Source: Sisyra terminalis (Eukaryota > Arthropoda > Insecta > Neuroptera > Sisyridae). From it: a stretch of DNA of 64,000 nucleotides. Below the pieces are notes generated by a model that was not told where the DNA came from, did not search any database, and saw only the letters and a program-made list of their open reading frames with translations. The translations under genes were made by a program, and so were the position numbers. Positions within the stretch are counted from its first letter, which is position 1; each line of letters begins with the position of its first letter. The stretch lies in the NCBI GenBank assembly GCA_958496175.1, contig OY292277.1:27757282-27821281 (forward strand), written 5' to 3'. This document shows positions 11,530 to 22,874 of the stretch, one piece after another.

Positions 11530-11960
11530 ACATAAGATGATGTCGGCTATGTATGTAGTTACTCTGCCACATATCTCGGAATCATCTTCGCCAAGTGCCT
11601 CACCTGAACTAAACAAATGACTGCTACGTGCAACAAAGCTGCTTGGATGTGTGTTTTGATTGATTTGAAGGCTTTCTTCAACAACCCAAAATGTACCCCA
11701 ATCCACTAAGAAACGAGCCTTCAATGCCATCATCAGAAGCTACTGTACTTATGGCATTCCTAACTGAGGCTCCGCCACCTCAAACAAGATCCAAAAACTT
11801 AACGGCACAAATATGCAGCTACTACGTTCCACCTTAAACTTTCCCTGATTTCTTCGTAATAGACAAATCCTCCTGTAGACTAAATTTCCCTTCTTTTCAG
11901 TTCGATTGTTTGCAACAACCCTGTGGCGGTTCAGATATAATACTTTCATAATAGTCCCAG
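11530..11960 (+). pseudogene. Eroded jockey-type RT C-terminal fragment, copy 1
   Basis: Plus-strand reading gives KKRAFNAIIRSYCTYGIPN, stop, GSATSNKIQKLNGTNMQLLR, then NFP-stop-FLRNRQILL. This follows the pattern of the Jockey RT C-terminus (I.RPI.TYG...WGSAS.SNI..LQ..QN..LR...N.PW..RN). Two open frames on the opposite strand here (66 and 78 codons) are its antisense shadows. The fragment is present at the equivalent place in all three units. Confidence 0.5.
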
Positions 11961-13970
11961 CATCAGTTTTCTGGCAAAAGTGACGATTTTGTATGTGACG
12001 ATTAGTTTATTTCAAAAAGCTATTTGCCTTTAGTAACAATGTTTAACTCTCAACTGGACAAACACTTAATTGTCTTTGGATGGAAATTAGTTACCGTTGA
12101 TACGTCAACTAAAATTTTAATATCTACTACTTATACCAAATAGGCGATTTTTAATTTCTGTTCGTTTTTCAACAATGAAAGTTTTTAAATTCTATTTGTT
12201 TATGAACCAATGATTGTGACCTGGAGTAATTATGCTGAATAGCATTAAGGGAACAATTTTTTGTCATATATTTCATTATCAACTTAAATCCATAAATTAT
12301 CCATGCTAACTTTACTTCGGCATTTAGAACAATTTGAAATTAATGGTGATAATTACTTGTTGAAAGTTGCTAAAAGTAATACAAATTATGTTTTTAAGCA
12401 AAATGATCAAGTAAAATAAATCATTATTTATTTTGTCACAATTTAGTTTTTTTTCCTGTCCCTAATAACCAATAACCTTAATTTGTACCAAAAGAGCAAC
12501 CATAATTACGACAACTATTATCAATATCAACAACTGGAAACATTTTCATAAATATTGCAAGGGTTTCTTTTAATTCAATTTAAAAAATAAATAAATAACA
12601 TTGTTTCCGAAATAATTATGTACTTAAATAAAATTTAATAAATACCTTGATTTTAGTCGTTCCCTCCGCCAACAATTACCTACACTCACACTAATACAAT
12701 TAAATGCACTATAAACAATAACCTGACCAACGGGTAAATTTTTCCTCACTAAAGCTTACCTAACATTTCAAATCCTTTTTTCAATGAATGAACTTTCTTT
12801 TTTCTGTAACCTTCCTTTTATCCCCACTTTTCTTCCTTATCGCACCATGCACCCAAATCCTAGAAAGCTGCCGAAGATTTCGGGGGTGATACAAAGGTTA
12901 CAAATTTCATTTCAATATTGAGTATTCTATTTAAATTATAATATATTTGTCTTTAAATGGTAAATTTATAATATCAATAGCTAAAGGACAATTGAATCTG
13001 AAATTTTAAAAATTCAATCGATATTTCATTGGGAAACGGATGTTGATAAAGTTTTTTATTTTCTATTCAGAATTAATCATTTAATCTCTAATAATCTTTT
13101 TTTCAGTTATCATTTAATGTATTAAAAATTTTTAATAAAATAATTTGAATAATTATTAACCAAAAAGTGTATTGCATTTATTGCAAAACTAATCTAATTC
13201 GCGATGGCGTAGCATAATCGTATAAATCAACATCTACATAAATTTGTGCGTATGTTATTTTTCATCATTTACGATATGCCTTTTTTGCTTTGTAAAGTTG
13301 CATGTCTTTGCCAATTCTCATAGGCGCCCGACAAAAAAGGATTTTTGAAAATTCTTCCTCTAAAATGTTATGTATTAAACGTATAAAATAATATATTTTT
13401 TTAGAAAAGCTCTATTATATAATGTATTATATAATGTAGAATTTTTTAATATGATTAAATCATAAATAAAATATTGACATTATATAAAATAATGAAAATG
13501 TGATAAGGCTGTCGAGTTCATAGATTCGCAACGTTGGCAACTTTAGTATGCACCTTTCACATGATGTAAGTGAGTATGCGTGACATACACAATATTTAGA
13601 ACAATATTTCTGTTCGATTACCGAATCTCCATAAGATTACATGGATTACGTGTAAAATAGTTGTTTTTTTTAAATTATAATAATTTTTTAACGGTTTACT
13701 GAATCCCTTTGAAATTTTCAGAATTGCATTAGCATTAAAAAAGAGACATTTTCTTTAGTTTTTAGTTGTCTGGTAGCATTTTGACATATCTATAACAGCC
13801 TTAATTTTGTTAATGTAGTTCCATGTATTGAAAAATTGAATCAACATTTTGGTTTAAATTATAATATCGATTGGTTTTACCAGTAGTGAGAATATTTTTA
13901 TTAATTCATTGTTGATTATTGTTTCATCGTTTGTACTCTAATGTTCGTTTTTTTAATTTATTTTTTTGAT
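11960..13970. other. Distal spacer of unit copy 1
   Basis: AT-rich non-coding DNA. 12,130-12,400 is related to repeat family A (also at 14,440-14,800 and 50,245-50,600), with shared strings such as GATTGTGACC and CATTAAGG followed by AATTTTTTGTCAT. The rest shows no gene. Confidence 0.5.
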
Positions 13971-13994
13971 TTTTGTTTTTTGTATATGGTTTAT

Positions 13995-14040
13995 TAGCTG
14001 ATCCCCGTGACTTCGCCTGCGTAACGTAGGTGTAGAATTT
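13995..14040 (-). repeat. Terminus of repeat family A, AGCTGATCCCCG end (left palindrome junction)
   Basis: Reads TAGCTGATCCCCGTGACTTC, then GCCTGCGTAACGTAGGTGTA. The same terminus occurs inverted at 15,767-15,808, 22,828-22,869 and 34,862-34,903, and direct at 16,987-17,030. In outward orientation most ends read GATCAGCTAG or GATCAGCTAA followed by T, and are preceded by a small GCGA/TCGC hairpin. That suggests a Helitron 3' end, but ends facing in pairs could also be the TIRs of a DNA transposon. Confidence 0.55.
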
Positions 14041-15766
14041 ATTTTGATATATAATATTGAAATAACTTCTTTGTACTACATGCCTATATATGAGTACTTT
14101 ATGCTACTAACACCAAAATAACATTTTTTTTAATTTTTGTCTGTCTGTCTGTTTGTTCCGGTTAATCTCTGAAATGGCTGACCCGATTTTGACGAGACTT
14201 TTATTGGCAAGTAGCTGATGCAATAATGAGTAACTTAGGCTACTTTTATTTAAGCAAAATAAAGTATTGTTGCAATTGAATAATCAACAATCGAAATTTT
14301 GAATTTCATATGTGAATTTAATAAATAGTTAATTAATTAATAATAAGTTTATATTTTGGTTATATCATTTTAATAACAGCATTTTAAATAACGTCATTTC
14401 ACTTAATTAGTATGATAGTTTATGTTGTAGTTACTTATGCCAAATAGCAAAGAGGTGGTTTTTAATTTTTGTTTATTTCTCAATAATCAAACTTTTTAAA
14501 ATCTAAATTTAATGAACCAATGGTTGTGACCCGGAGAAATTATATATTCTGCTGAAAAGCATTAAGGCAGCAATTTTTTGTCATATATTTAAATATTAAT
14601 TAAAATATAAATCTTCCAAACTAACTTTTCTTCGGTATTTAGAACAATTTGAAAATCAATTATTGTTATTGAAAATAAATAAAATATTCTAATTTATCCA
14701 CGCTTTCCACCTATTTCCACAATTTTGTATGTACAACGTCCAAATGAGCGAAATCGAATTGCTTTTTAGTCATGATAATCAAAACAAAGGTTATAATTTT
14801 TTTCGTTTTATATTGTGTTTTCAATTATAAGTGCACATTTGCGTCGATGAAATTTGGAAAGTGTTTTTCTTATACGATTAAGATATATAATAAGATAGGG
14901 TTTTCGATAATTCCTCCCCTAAAAATGTGAAAAATTGTAACAAAGTTTGTACGGAAAAACGTCTAATAAACAATCGAAATTTAAAATTTAATTAGCAAAG
15001 TACCGTTAAAGATGAAACGTAATTATCCTTTATTATAAAACAAAGTTGGTTTATTATTAGAAACAGAAACTTTGGGTCTGCTTAAAAATTTAAACTCTGA
15101 TAGATATATCTGAATATGGTTAAGTTTATAATTGAGCATTACGTTTTGGCTTTCACATATTTTAAACCTGAATATCCGAACTTCGTATTGACAAATAAAT
15201 ACATTAGTGAGCGAATATCGAGTAGCGAGAAATTCGGCGAACCTAAAGAAATTGCTTTAATTATATAGTTGATATTTTAATAATAAGTGTTTGTCAGATA
15301 CATGGTTATAATTGTTTATAGAGGAACTGGGTTTCGTGCATTTGAACAAATTTTAATTTCGCCGTAGTTTTGTACATTGCAGTAGTGTAATATTTTTTAG
15401 AAAATGGTTTACTTCTATTATTTTGACGTGAGTGTTTTGATGACTTTTTACCGTTTTAAGTCATAATTATGACCGACGTTATTGAACTTGACGATATTTT
15501 TTTATGGATAGATACTGATTAATTTATGGATTATTTGGTTCACGGTAAGTTTACGCAATTGAACATACTTTTTTATATATTTTTAAATATTTTACTGATC
15601 ATTCCATACAACTATTTTATTCTGAACAACAGTATATTAAATGTGTCTTTTTAAAATCGACAAATTAGTGTTTTTAAGTTTGATTATGTTTTTCGTAAAA
15701 CAAATAAGAAAAATAAAAATTTTCATATAGCACTACAAATAGTAAATCAAAAAAGAAAATATAATC
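14041..15766. repeat. Body of repeat family A between two outward-facing termini
   Basis: About 1.7 kb, non-coding. It contains TCTGTCTGTCTGTTTGTTCC, then CTGAAATGGCTGACCCGATT, at 14,140-14,190. A related core (CTGAAACGGCTGGACCGATT) occurs at the end of the window. 14,331-14,640 recurs inverted at 15,880-16,620. Confidence 0.5.
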
Positions 15767-15808
15767 TACACCTACGTTACGTAGACGAATTCGCGGGGAT
15801 CAGCTAGT
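15767..15808 (+). repeat. Terminus of repeat family A (inverted to 13,995)
   Basis: Reads CTACACCTACGTTACGTAGA, then CGAATTCGCGGGGATCAGCT, then AG followed by T. About 40 bp complementary to the 13,995 terminus with few mismatches. Confidence 0.55.
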
Positions 15809-16078
15809 TTTCAATAACAATAATTGGTTTTTAATGTGCTCTAAATATCGAGGAAAAGTTTTTTTGGAAGATTTTATATTTTTATTGATGATTAATGAAA
15901 TATATGTCAAAAAATTGCTCCCTAAATGCTTTTCAGCAAAACATATAATTTCTCCAGGTTACAATCATTGGTTCATAAAAATTAGATTTGAAAAAGTTTG
16001 ACTGTTAAAAACAAACATAAATTAAAAACCGTCTGTTTGGTATTTGGTTAAGTACTTACTTCATAAACTTTTATATTG

Positions 16079-16472
16079 TAACGTGACGTCTCAAAACTGT
16101 ATTGAGTTAGCGTTATAAGTTCTTTGGAAATAAATAATCGTTTTACACTCAATAATCACTTTATTAAAACATAATAATCACTTATAATCGAAACCACAAT
16201 AAAATAACAATCGCTTTGTTGTAACGGACATTCAAAACTGATCTCCAATATTGAACTCTTTGCTCAAATTGAGCCCTTTATCTACTCGCAACCCAACGTT
16301 CTAGAATGCTCTCCTGTTTGTTCGATGTTTCTCTAGAATTGCGCTAGATCTTACTAGACACTTCTCTGTGCATTCGCGTTGGTGGGAGAGAGAAAGAAAT
16401 CATTAAGCCAATCGCGTGCCGGCATTGCACAAAGCCAGAGACATGAGACAGACTTCGTTCTTTTCTGTTATA
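16079..16472 (-). mobile_element. Probable solo LTR (Ty3-like), within repeat family A
   Basis: A 0.39-kb block interrupts family A sequence that is continuous in the inverted copy near 14,390. Its ends read TGTAACGTGACG on the left and CTGTTATA on the right, an approximate TGT...ACA on the minus strand. It is less AT-rich than its surroundings and contains AATAAA-like signals on the minus strand. No internal retrovirus-like ORFs are attached. Confidence 0.5.
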
Positions 16473-16876
16473 ATACTAATTAAGTGAAATGACATTATTT
16501 AAAATGCTGTTATTAAAATGAAATAACAAAAACGGAAACTTATTATTTATTTATTAAACGTATTAAATTTAAAATTTCTTTTGTTGATTAACTTTACATT
16601 TTCTCATAAAAACTTAGTCACCCTCATTCACTCTTATGTTTGGAATTTTCAAAAAAAAAAATTATCACATACCTATTTCTTATAACGAATACACCGAATA
16701 TAAAATTTTATCAGTCAGAGGGATATATAAATACACGATTTTATATATGCACGGTTTTAAACGTCTTTACTTGAAGCTTTATTACTATTATTATTTCTAC
16801 TTTTACTTTTTTTAGTTAACATTTTCTTACTGAGCAACCCTAAAGACCTTATCGTAACAATTTTGTTATAAAAATA

Positions 16877-16956
16877 GTTAACCGTGAGATTTGAACCCAC
16901 GTCTCTTTAATTATGAGCATCAGAATGTCAGTTACGTAAGCGAATACGCTATTAAC
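16877..16956 (-). pseudogene. tRNA-like relic, possibly tRNA-Met-derived
   Basis: The minus strand has a B-box-like GGGTTCAAATCTC, an anticodon-loop-like GCTCATAATT with CAT, and complementary ends GTTAA/TTAAC. The stems are poor, so a decayed tRNA or tRNA-derived SINE head is more likely than a working tRNA. A related relic lies near 34,181-34,258. Confidence 0.35.
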
Positions 16957-16986
16957 ATATCTATATATTCTACGTTTATTATATAA

Positions 16987-17160
16987 TAGCTGATCCCCGC
17001 AACTTCGTCTGCGTAACGTAGGTGTAGATTATGTTTTCTTTTCAAATTTGCTATTTGTAGTGGTATCAGAACATTTTTATTTTTCTTATTTCTTATTACG
17101 AAAAACATAATCATACTTAAAAACACTATTTTGCCAACTTGAAAAAGACACATTTAATAA
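16987..17160 (-). repeat. Terminus and subterminal part of repeat family A
   Basis: Starts TAGCTGATCCCCGCAACTTC, then GTCTGCGTAACGTAGGTGTA. The following ~130 bp match the subterminal sequence at 22,740-22,828 and 34,730-34,860. The open frame over this region is not a gene. Confidence 0.55.
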
Positions 17161-18105
17161 ACTGTTGCAAAGAATAAAATAGTTCTATATAATAATCAAT
17201 TAATTTTCAAAAAATATTTATAAATATCTTAAAAGAGTATGTCTATTGCGTATGGCTACGGTAGGTATACCTACCGTACACCAAATAATCTGTAAATCAA
17301 TCAGCATCTATACATAAATAAAAAATATCACCAAGTTCAATAAAGTTGGTCTTAATTATAAGTAAAATGCGGTGACCATGCGACATTTTTCAAATAACTT
17401 ACATTTTTAAACTTGTGATATTTTGCGAATGGAATGTTCAAATTAAATAACCCAAAAAGTTATATAATGATATTGAATTAAACTTAAATATGAAGTCATT
17501 TATTTTGATAAGGATTAATCCCAAAGTATAAATAAAAGAGCTTTTATAACGGTGGCATTTATATATATTTTTTAAAATGAAAAAACACTTATTGTGACAT
17601 AACTATAATAGTTAGACATATGCTGTCGCTCTATTTTTTGTAGATAATAATATGTTCTGCAAAATCGTACTACATTATCTTGTTCTATAACCAATAGTTT
17701 TCGCAGCGCACGCGATAAAAGAATGTTTTTTGGTAATTTTTTCAGACCTTGGGTTACATTATTGGAGTTTTAGTATGGGTCCCTAACTTTTTTGAAAATT
17801 TAATATAGCCTATGTTCACCGGAAAAAGTGTAGCTTCCCAACAATGAAAGAATTTTTAAAATCGGTCAAGTAGTTTCGGAGCCTATTCAAAGCAAACAAA
17901 CAAGCAAATCTTTCCTCTTTATAATAATCACTACATATAATAGTATAAAACAAAGTCGCTTTTTCTAACCCTATATCCCTTTGTACGCTTAAATCTTTAA
18001 AATTACGCAACGGATTTCGATGAGGTTTTTTTTAATAGATAGAGTGATTAAAGAGGAAGGTTTATATGTATAATAACATCCTTTAAATAGTGGAGAAATA
18101 CTGTT
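17161..18105. other. TE-derived non-coding stretch
   Basis: Includes a perfect short palindrome GGTAGGTATACCTACC at about 17,261-17,276. At 17,810-17,930 it carries a LINE-tail-like segment (ATTTTTAAAATCGGTCAAGT, then AGTTTCGGAGCC and CAAACAAACAAGCAAATC). This resembles RTE-type 3' tails common in insects. No coding gene is seen. Confidence 0.45.
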
Positions 18106-18108
18106 ATT

Positions 18109-18393
18109 AGACAATTTTAAAGATACCAAAATATATGACATTTTGAAATTTAATTGTTTAGATCAGAGAAGAGAGACTCTTCTCTGGTTCACATGCGCGA
18201 CAGTTAGTTAGATAAGGATGCTGAATATTAGCAGCATGTGTTTTTTGAGCCACTGCGCAAACTCCGATAAATGGTATTCAGCATCCTTATCTAACTAACG
18301 GTCGCGCATCTGAACCAGAGAAGAGTCTCTCTTCTCTGATCTAAACAATTAAATTTCAAAATGTCATATTTTTTGGTATCTTTAAAATTGTCT
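18109..18393. mobile_element. Foldback MITE with 119-bp inverted repeats
   Basis: The left arm 18,109-18,227 and right arm 18,275-18,393 are near-perfect reverse complements, with only a few mismatches. A 47-bp loop separates them. The arms include AGAGAAGAGAGACTCTTCTC and AAGGATGCTGAATA. There is no ORF, so this is a non-autonomous inverted-repeat element. Confidence 0.85.
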
Positions 18394-18505
18394 TCCATTA
18401 CTGGCCACTACGTTAACTGCGCGATAATCATTTAATAAATATAAAATTTAATAGATTTAATAGGATCGACTTTAATCATTTTTTCAGTGAGTGACAATGG
18501 CTATA

Positions 18506-19819
18506 TACAAAGTGTCTCAAAAGAAATGTCATATTTAAAACTATAATTTAAAAAAAAGGAAGGAGTTTATTGAAAAAATATTTATTGCATATTAAAATAC
18601 ATTGTTTGGGAATTTATTTTTTAAAATGACATCGTCCAAATGTAAACCGTTGCGTTCACGGCGTTCCTTTAATCGAGTACTAAAATTACCTATGAAGGCT
18701 CGGCAGGTATACTCCGTGATGGCTGCGATTTCGTGACGAATATTTTCTTTTAATTGTGTGAGGGAAGTCGGTTTGTTAGTGTAAACTTTGGATTTGACAT
18801 AACCCCACAGGAAAAAGTCAATGGGTTGTCAAATCGGGACTGCATGGAGACCAACTTATGTCACCTCTCCTGGAGATCAACTTGCCAGGAAAAATTTCAC
18901 AAACTCTTGGCAAAGACCTGTTGCACATGTGTGAAGTTGCTCTGTCCTGCTGGAATCATGTTCTTTGGTTATAACCCGGAAAGTTTTGCAGCTCAGGCAC
19001 GAAAAAGCGGTCTAACATCTCCACATAATGCTCTGAATCAACTGTAACTGTGCGTCCTCTTCCATCTTCGAAAAAGTAAGGGCCGATAATTCCTCGCGCC
19101 GACATTGCGGCCCATACGGTGACTTTAGGTTAATGTAGGGGTGCCTGATGTTTTTGTTTTGGGTTGGTTTCACTCCAGTAGTGGTAATTTTGTTTGTTTA
19201 CATTTCCAGTAAGATGAAAATGGGCTTCATCCAAAAACAAGATGTTGTTAAACGTTGGAAAGCGCTCAATCATCTGGTTTACGAAGTCAAGCCTCTGACC
19301 AGCATCCTGAGGCTTTAATTCTTGCACCAACTGAATTTTGTACGGGTGAAGTTTTAAATCTTTATGCAAAATGCAGCATCAGGACGATCTGTGCACGTTT
19401 AAGGCTACAGCATGCCTCCGAATCGAAAGGTTCAGATCGTCCCAAATAGACTGGGCGACACTGTCTATGTTTTTGACCGTTCTCGAAGATCTTGGACGCC
19501 TGGATTTTGGTTTGTCCAGTGTTGAACCGGTCTCTTCAAACTTCTCGACCCATCTTGCAATGAGTCGAGTGATTGGCGCATTATTTAAGTGACGAATATG
19601 TCGAATGCTGCAGAATTTTCTACCCGCTACAGTCCCCGAATCACCGTTTTTATAAAACTCGCGTATGCACAACGCACGGTCCGCTCCCGAAAAACGCTTC
19701 ATAGTGACTAAATTCCCAAAATCCAGGCTACTGATTGACCCCTCCCGCGTGCCTCTCAGAATAGTTGCGTTCACGCAATAATCAAAACAAATGTGAACTT
19801 TCTTTTGAGACATCCTGTA
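18506..19819 (-). mobile_element. Tc1/mariner-superfamily transposon, inactivated
   Basis: The terminal inverted repeats read TACAAAGTGTCTCAAAAGAA at 18,506-18,525 and, on the minus strand, TACAGGATGTCTCAAAAGAA from 19,819. TA dinucleotides lie next to the ends. Inside is a minus-strand transposase broken by stops and frameshifts. The element is about 1.3 kb, a usual size for this superfamily. Confidence 0.85.
18600..19740 (-). pseudogene. Tc1/mariner-type transposase pseudogene
   Basis: The N-terminal helix-turn-helix part runs DRALCIREFYKNGDSG and LIARWVEKFEETGSTLDKPK (19,430-19,700). A middle part follows with HKDLKLHPYKIQLVQELKP and the first catalytic Asp in ILFLDEAHFHLTGN (19,130-19,369). 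A distal part can be read as PKVTVWAAMSARGIIGPYFF, FEDGRGRTVTVDSEHYVEML and FQQDRATSHM, where the second catalytic Asp is seen. The last third is shifted in frame and the third acidic residue is not in one continuous frame. A stop interrupts the gene after QAPLH (near 19,128). Confidence 0.85.
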
Positions 19820-19894
19820 TTTTATACCCGTGCGAAGCCGGAGCGTGTCGCTAGTAGAAGATAATAGAAGATAAAAACGTTTATATTTCAAAGA

Positions 19895-20250
19895 GGAAAT
19901 ATTTTTTACTTTAAATTGAATTTACTTTTCTTTTTATTAGTTCAACTAAAAATATTAATACAGATTATTTTCTTACTTTTAAATACCTTTCCAATGATAT
20001 GCTCCTCGCCTGTCTAAAATAAATTTCTTTTTCATCCCTCAGTTTTTACGTAGGGAATACCTTCATTTATTATTTTTAAGGAATGAAAAGTAGCCTAATG
20101 TAAGTGGATAATTTTGTTGTATCTAAATACCAAATTTCATTAAATTCGGTTGTTCCGTTCTTTAGTTAAATCTGGACACACAAACAGAAAGACAAAAATG
20201 TTAAATTGGAATTAAGGGCTCTTAAAACAGATATATAGCCAGACGTAAGA
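19895..20250 (+). repeat. Interspersed repeat family B
   Basis: Similar to 11,160-11,520 (inverted) and 34,300-34,590. The segments TTAGTTCAACTAAAA, CTCGCCTGTCTAAA and TTTCATTAAATTCGG are shared in the same order. Confidence 0.55.
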
Positions 20251-20484
20251 GTTTTAAATTTTAGTATAGATGCTAGTTTTTTGTTGGTAAAAGACCACAT
20301 ACACTTTATATTTTAGCTACCTGATAGTAAAATTACGATTAAAATCGGTCCAACAGTTCCGGAGGTAAAGCGGAATATTTAGAAAAAATTAGCTCGCGCA
20401 ATTCGAGTGTTTAATTAACTATACAAATAGATAGTTAACCTTTATAATCACATTCAACATATTTGCTACCCGACCTGACGGTCG

Positions 20485-21450
20485 CAAGTAAGAACGAAAT
20501 CTTGCACGCAGTATTCTGACAGCGATGACTTCCTGTCTGCTCCTTCTTCCGATAACGAACCCGAGGAACCCAAGAAAAGGAATCCTCCGCCAATAAGGAT
20601 TCTCCAAAAATCTCTTTGGCCGAAAATCCTCTCCGGAATCAGGAAACATGATATTCCCATCTGCTTCGCTAAAAATACTTCTGACGCTATTTTGGTCTAC
20701 CCTGAAACCGTCGACGGTTTCAGAACAATCTCGAGTACTTTGGATAAACATAATATCCAATACTCCACTAATCAATTGCAGGAAGACCGTGATCTCATCG
20801 TCGTCATCCGTGGAGTCAACGAGGTTCTCGCCGACGAACAGCTTCTTGAGGAACTGAAACTCAAAAACCCGGCTGTCAAGTCCATTCACCGAATGAGAAA
20901 AGGTGATAGAATTTGGCCCCTTATTTCCGTTCACCTGGACCCAGTGTGCTCTTCAGCACAATCTATCTTCAACCTTAAAACGCTCGCCAGTCACAGCGTC
21001 AAAGTTGAACCAAAAAGGATCAGATCTCGCAGATCCCTCAATACCTGCGCTGCCTCAAGTTTGCCCATACGATAAACTACTGTCACGCTACCTGGGCCTG
21101 TGCCTTCTGCGTCCGCAGCCACGCCACCGCCTCTTGCACCACCTAAAACATCAAGGACGCCACTCCTAGTTGCCTCAACTGCCGTGGCCCTCATCGTTCT
21201 ACCTACCGTGGATGCTCCAAAGGCCCCTCTCTACCAACACCAAAACCCACCGCCATTTCACAACCACCCAGATTCCTCTTCCGCCAAAAGTCATAAGGAA
21301 GGCTCCACCAAAAATGACCCGGACCTATGCAAATGCTGCATTTGCCTCCTCAGTACCAGTCCCAACTCCCAACAACCTGAAATAGTGCCAAACCTTGCAC
21401 AGGTTTTTCAGGTATTGTCAACCCTCACGGACAACCTCAAGCACTTTGTC
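20485..21450 (+). pseudogene. Gag-like ORF1 fragment of another non-LTR retrotransposon
   Basis: The plus strand reads SDSDDFLSAPSSDNEPEEPK, then VDGFRTISSTLDKHNIQYST and KSIHRMRKGDRIWPLISVHL. After a frame change come the zinc-knuckle pieces CLKFAHTINYCHATWACAFC and CLNCRGPHRSTYRGC. This is the PRE_C2HC plus CCHC arrangement of Jockey/R1-type gag. Frameshifts make it a pseudogene. The long minus-strand frame over it (171 codons) is a shadow. Confidence 0.75.
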
Positions 21451-21589
21451 TAATAAGGAGTCAATTGGAATGCTAACGGGATGTCTACTTTTTGATGCTA
21501 AAGCTATTAACATAGCCTGCACCACCGTAACTCGCCTCAAGCCTCACAAAACTTCTATTTACTAAATTTCTCTATTCACAGAAAAGACC

Positions 21590-21810
21590 GTCAAACGGTG
21601 GTGGAGTAGCATTGTGCATCCGCAATACACTCCAACACAAAGTATTGACGCAGGTCAATTTATTTTCGACGACAAACTTGTCGAGACGGGTTAGAATTAC
21701 GCTTTCGGCGACTTTTCTAAGTGTGCAGAAAAGACTGATGGGGCGGTGATTTGAGGGGTCACTGAGGAGTGTTCCAGGTTTTGGAAGAAATATGACGGTG
21801 GCTGATTTTA
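21590..21810. pseudogene. Endonuclease and RT scraps of non-LTR elements, in opposite orientations
   Basis: On the plus strand, KRPSNGGGVALCIRNTLQHK is an endonuclease piece. Just after it the minus strand reads ATVIFLPKPGTLLSDPSNHR, then PISLFCTLRKVAESVILTRL, an RT piece. Opposite orientation so close together shows rearrangement. Confidence 0.6.
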
Positions 21811-22870
21811 ATATTAATTATTAATTTAAATCAACAAATCCTTTTTTTATTTATAAAGAATGAATCAAATAAATATATAAATTACAAAACATTGAGATTG
21901 TTTCTTTAAATCTCTCGTAAATTGAAATCAAAACTTAGCTACCCCGTTCCGCCGCAGGTTCACCTAGTTGTAAATTGTCGGAGGGGTATGATTTGAATTA
22001 AGTGAGCTTTAAGTTTTTTGGCTTTCACATATTGTAAACCAGAAAATCCAAAATAAATACATTAGTTAGCGAGTACCCTTTGAATTTTGGCGAACTAAAA
22101 GGAAATACTTACCAACATTTTTACGGTAAGTCAAAATGATAAAAGAAATTTAAAATGCTCTTCCAGAGCAAAAAGCATAAGCCAAATCATGAATAGTGTC
22201 CTCAAAACTATTCAATATAGTTTAATTATATTGATAATTAGTTGAAATTCAGATATTTTAATAATAAGTGTTTGTCAAACAAACAATGGTTATACTTGAT
22301 TATGGAGGCACTGAGTTTCGTGCAGTTGTACAAATTTCAATTTCGTGGTAGTGTTGTATATTGCAGTAGTGTAATAGTTTTGGTAAAAAGGTTCATTAAG
22401 GAATCGAGACAGTGAGTTAGGCTTCTTACTAATATTCAAATTCTAAACCCTTAACATCAGTCATTTAGACGCGATTGTTTTGATAACTTTTTATTGTTTT
22501 AAGTAATAATTAAGACCGACTTTACTTGAAGCTATTTTTATTTATGTATAGATGCTGATTGATTTACGGATTATTTGGTTCACGGTAGATATACTTACCG
22601 TAGGGATACGCGATAGACATACTCTTTTTAAATATTTACAAATTTTTTTTTAAAATTGATTGATCATTTCATACAACTATTTTATTTTAAGCAACAGTAT
22701 ATTAAATGTGTCTCTTTAAAGTCGACCAAATAGTGTTTTAAGTATGATTACGTATTTCGTAAGACAAATAAGAAAAATAACAATTTTCATATACCATAAC
22801 AATAGCAAATCTGAAAAGAATATATAATCAACACCTACGTTACGCAGGCGAAGTCGCGGGGATCAGCTAA
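21810..22870 (+). repeat. Repeat family A, 3' part and terminus (right edge of first palindrome loop)
   Basis: Non-coding. The terminal part at 22,740-22,869 ends CACCTACGTTACGCAGGCGA, then AGTCGCGGGGATCAGCTAA. The copy 2 histone unit begins directly beyond it. Confidence 0.55.
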
Positions 22871-22874
22871 TCAA

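Noticed and set aside
11497..11949. Minus-strand open frames of 78 and 66 codons, repeated in all three units
   Set aside because: They are antisense to an eroded jockey RT C-terminus. Their conservation only reflects unit duplication.
11530..11960. Degenerate histone H1 gene
   Set aside because: I tried to read this region as H1. No winged-helix segment or Lys/Ala-rich tail appears, and the RT reading fits better.
20419..20934. 171-codon minus-strand frame
   Set aside because: The plus strand reads as a gag-like protein with zinc knuckles, so this is a shadow.
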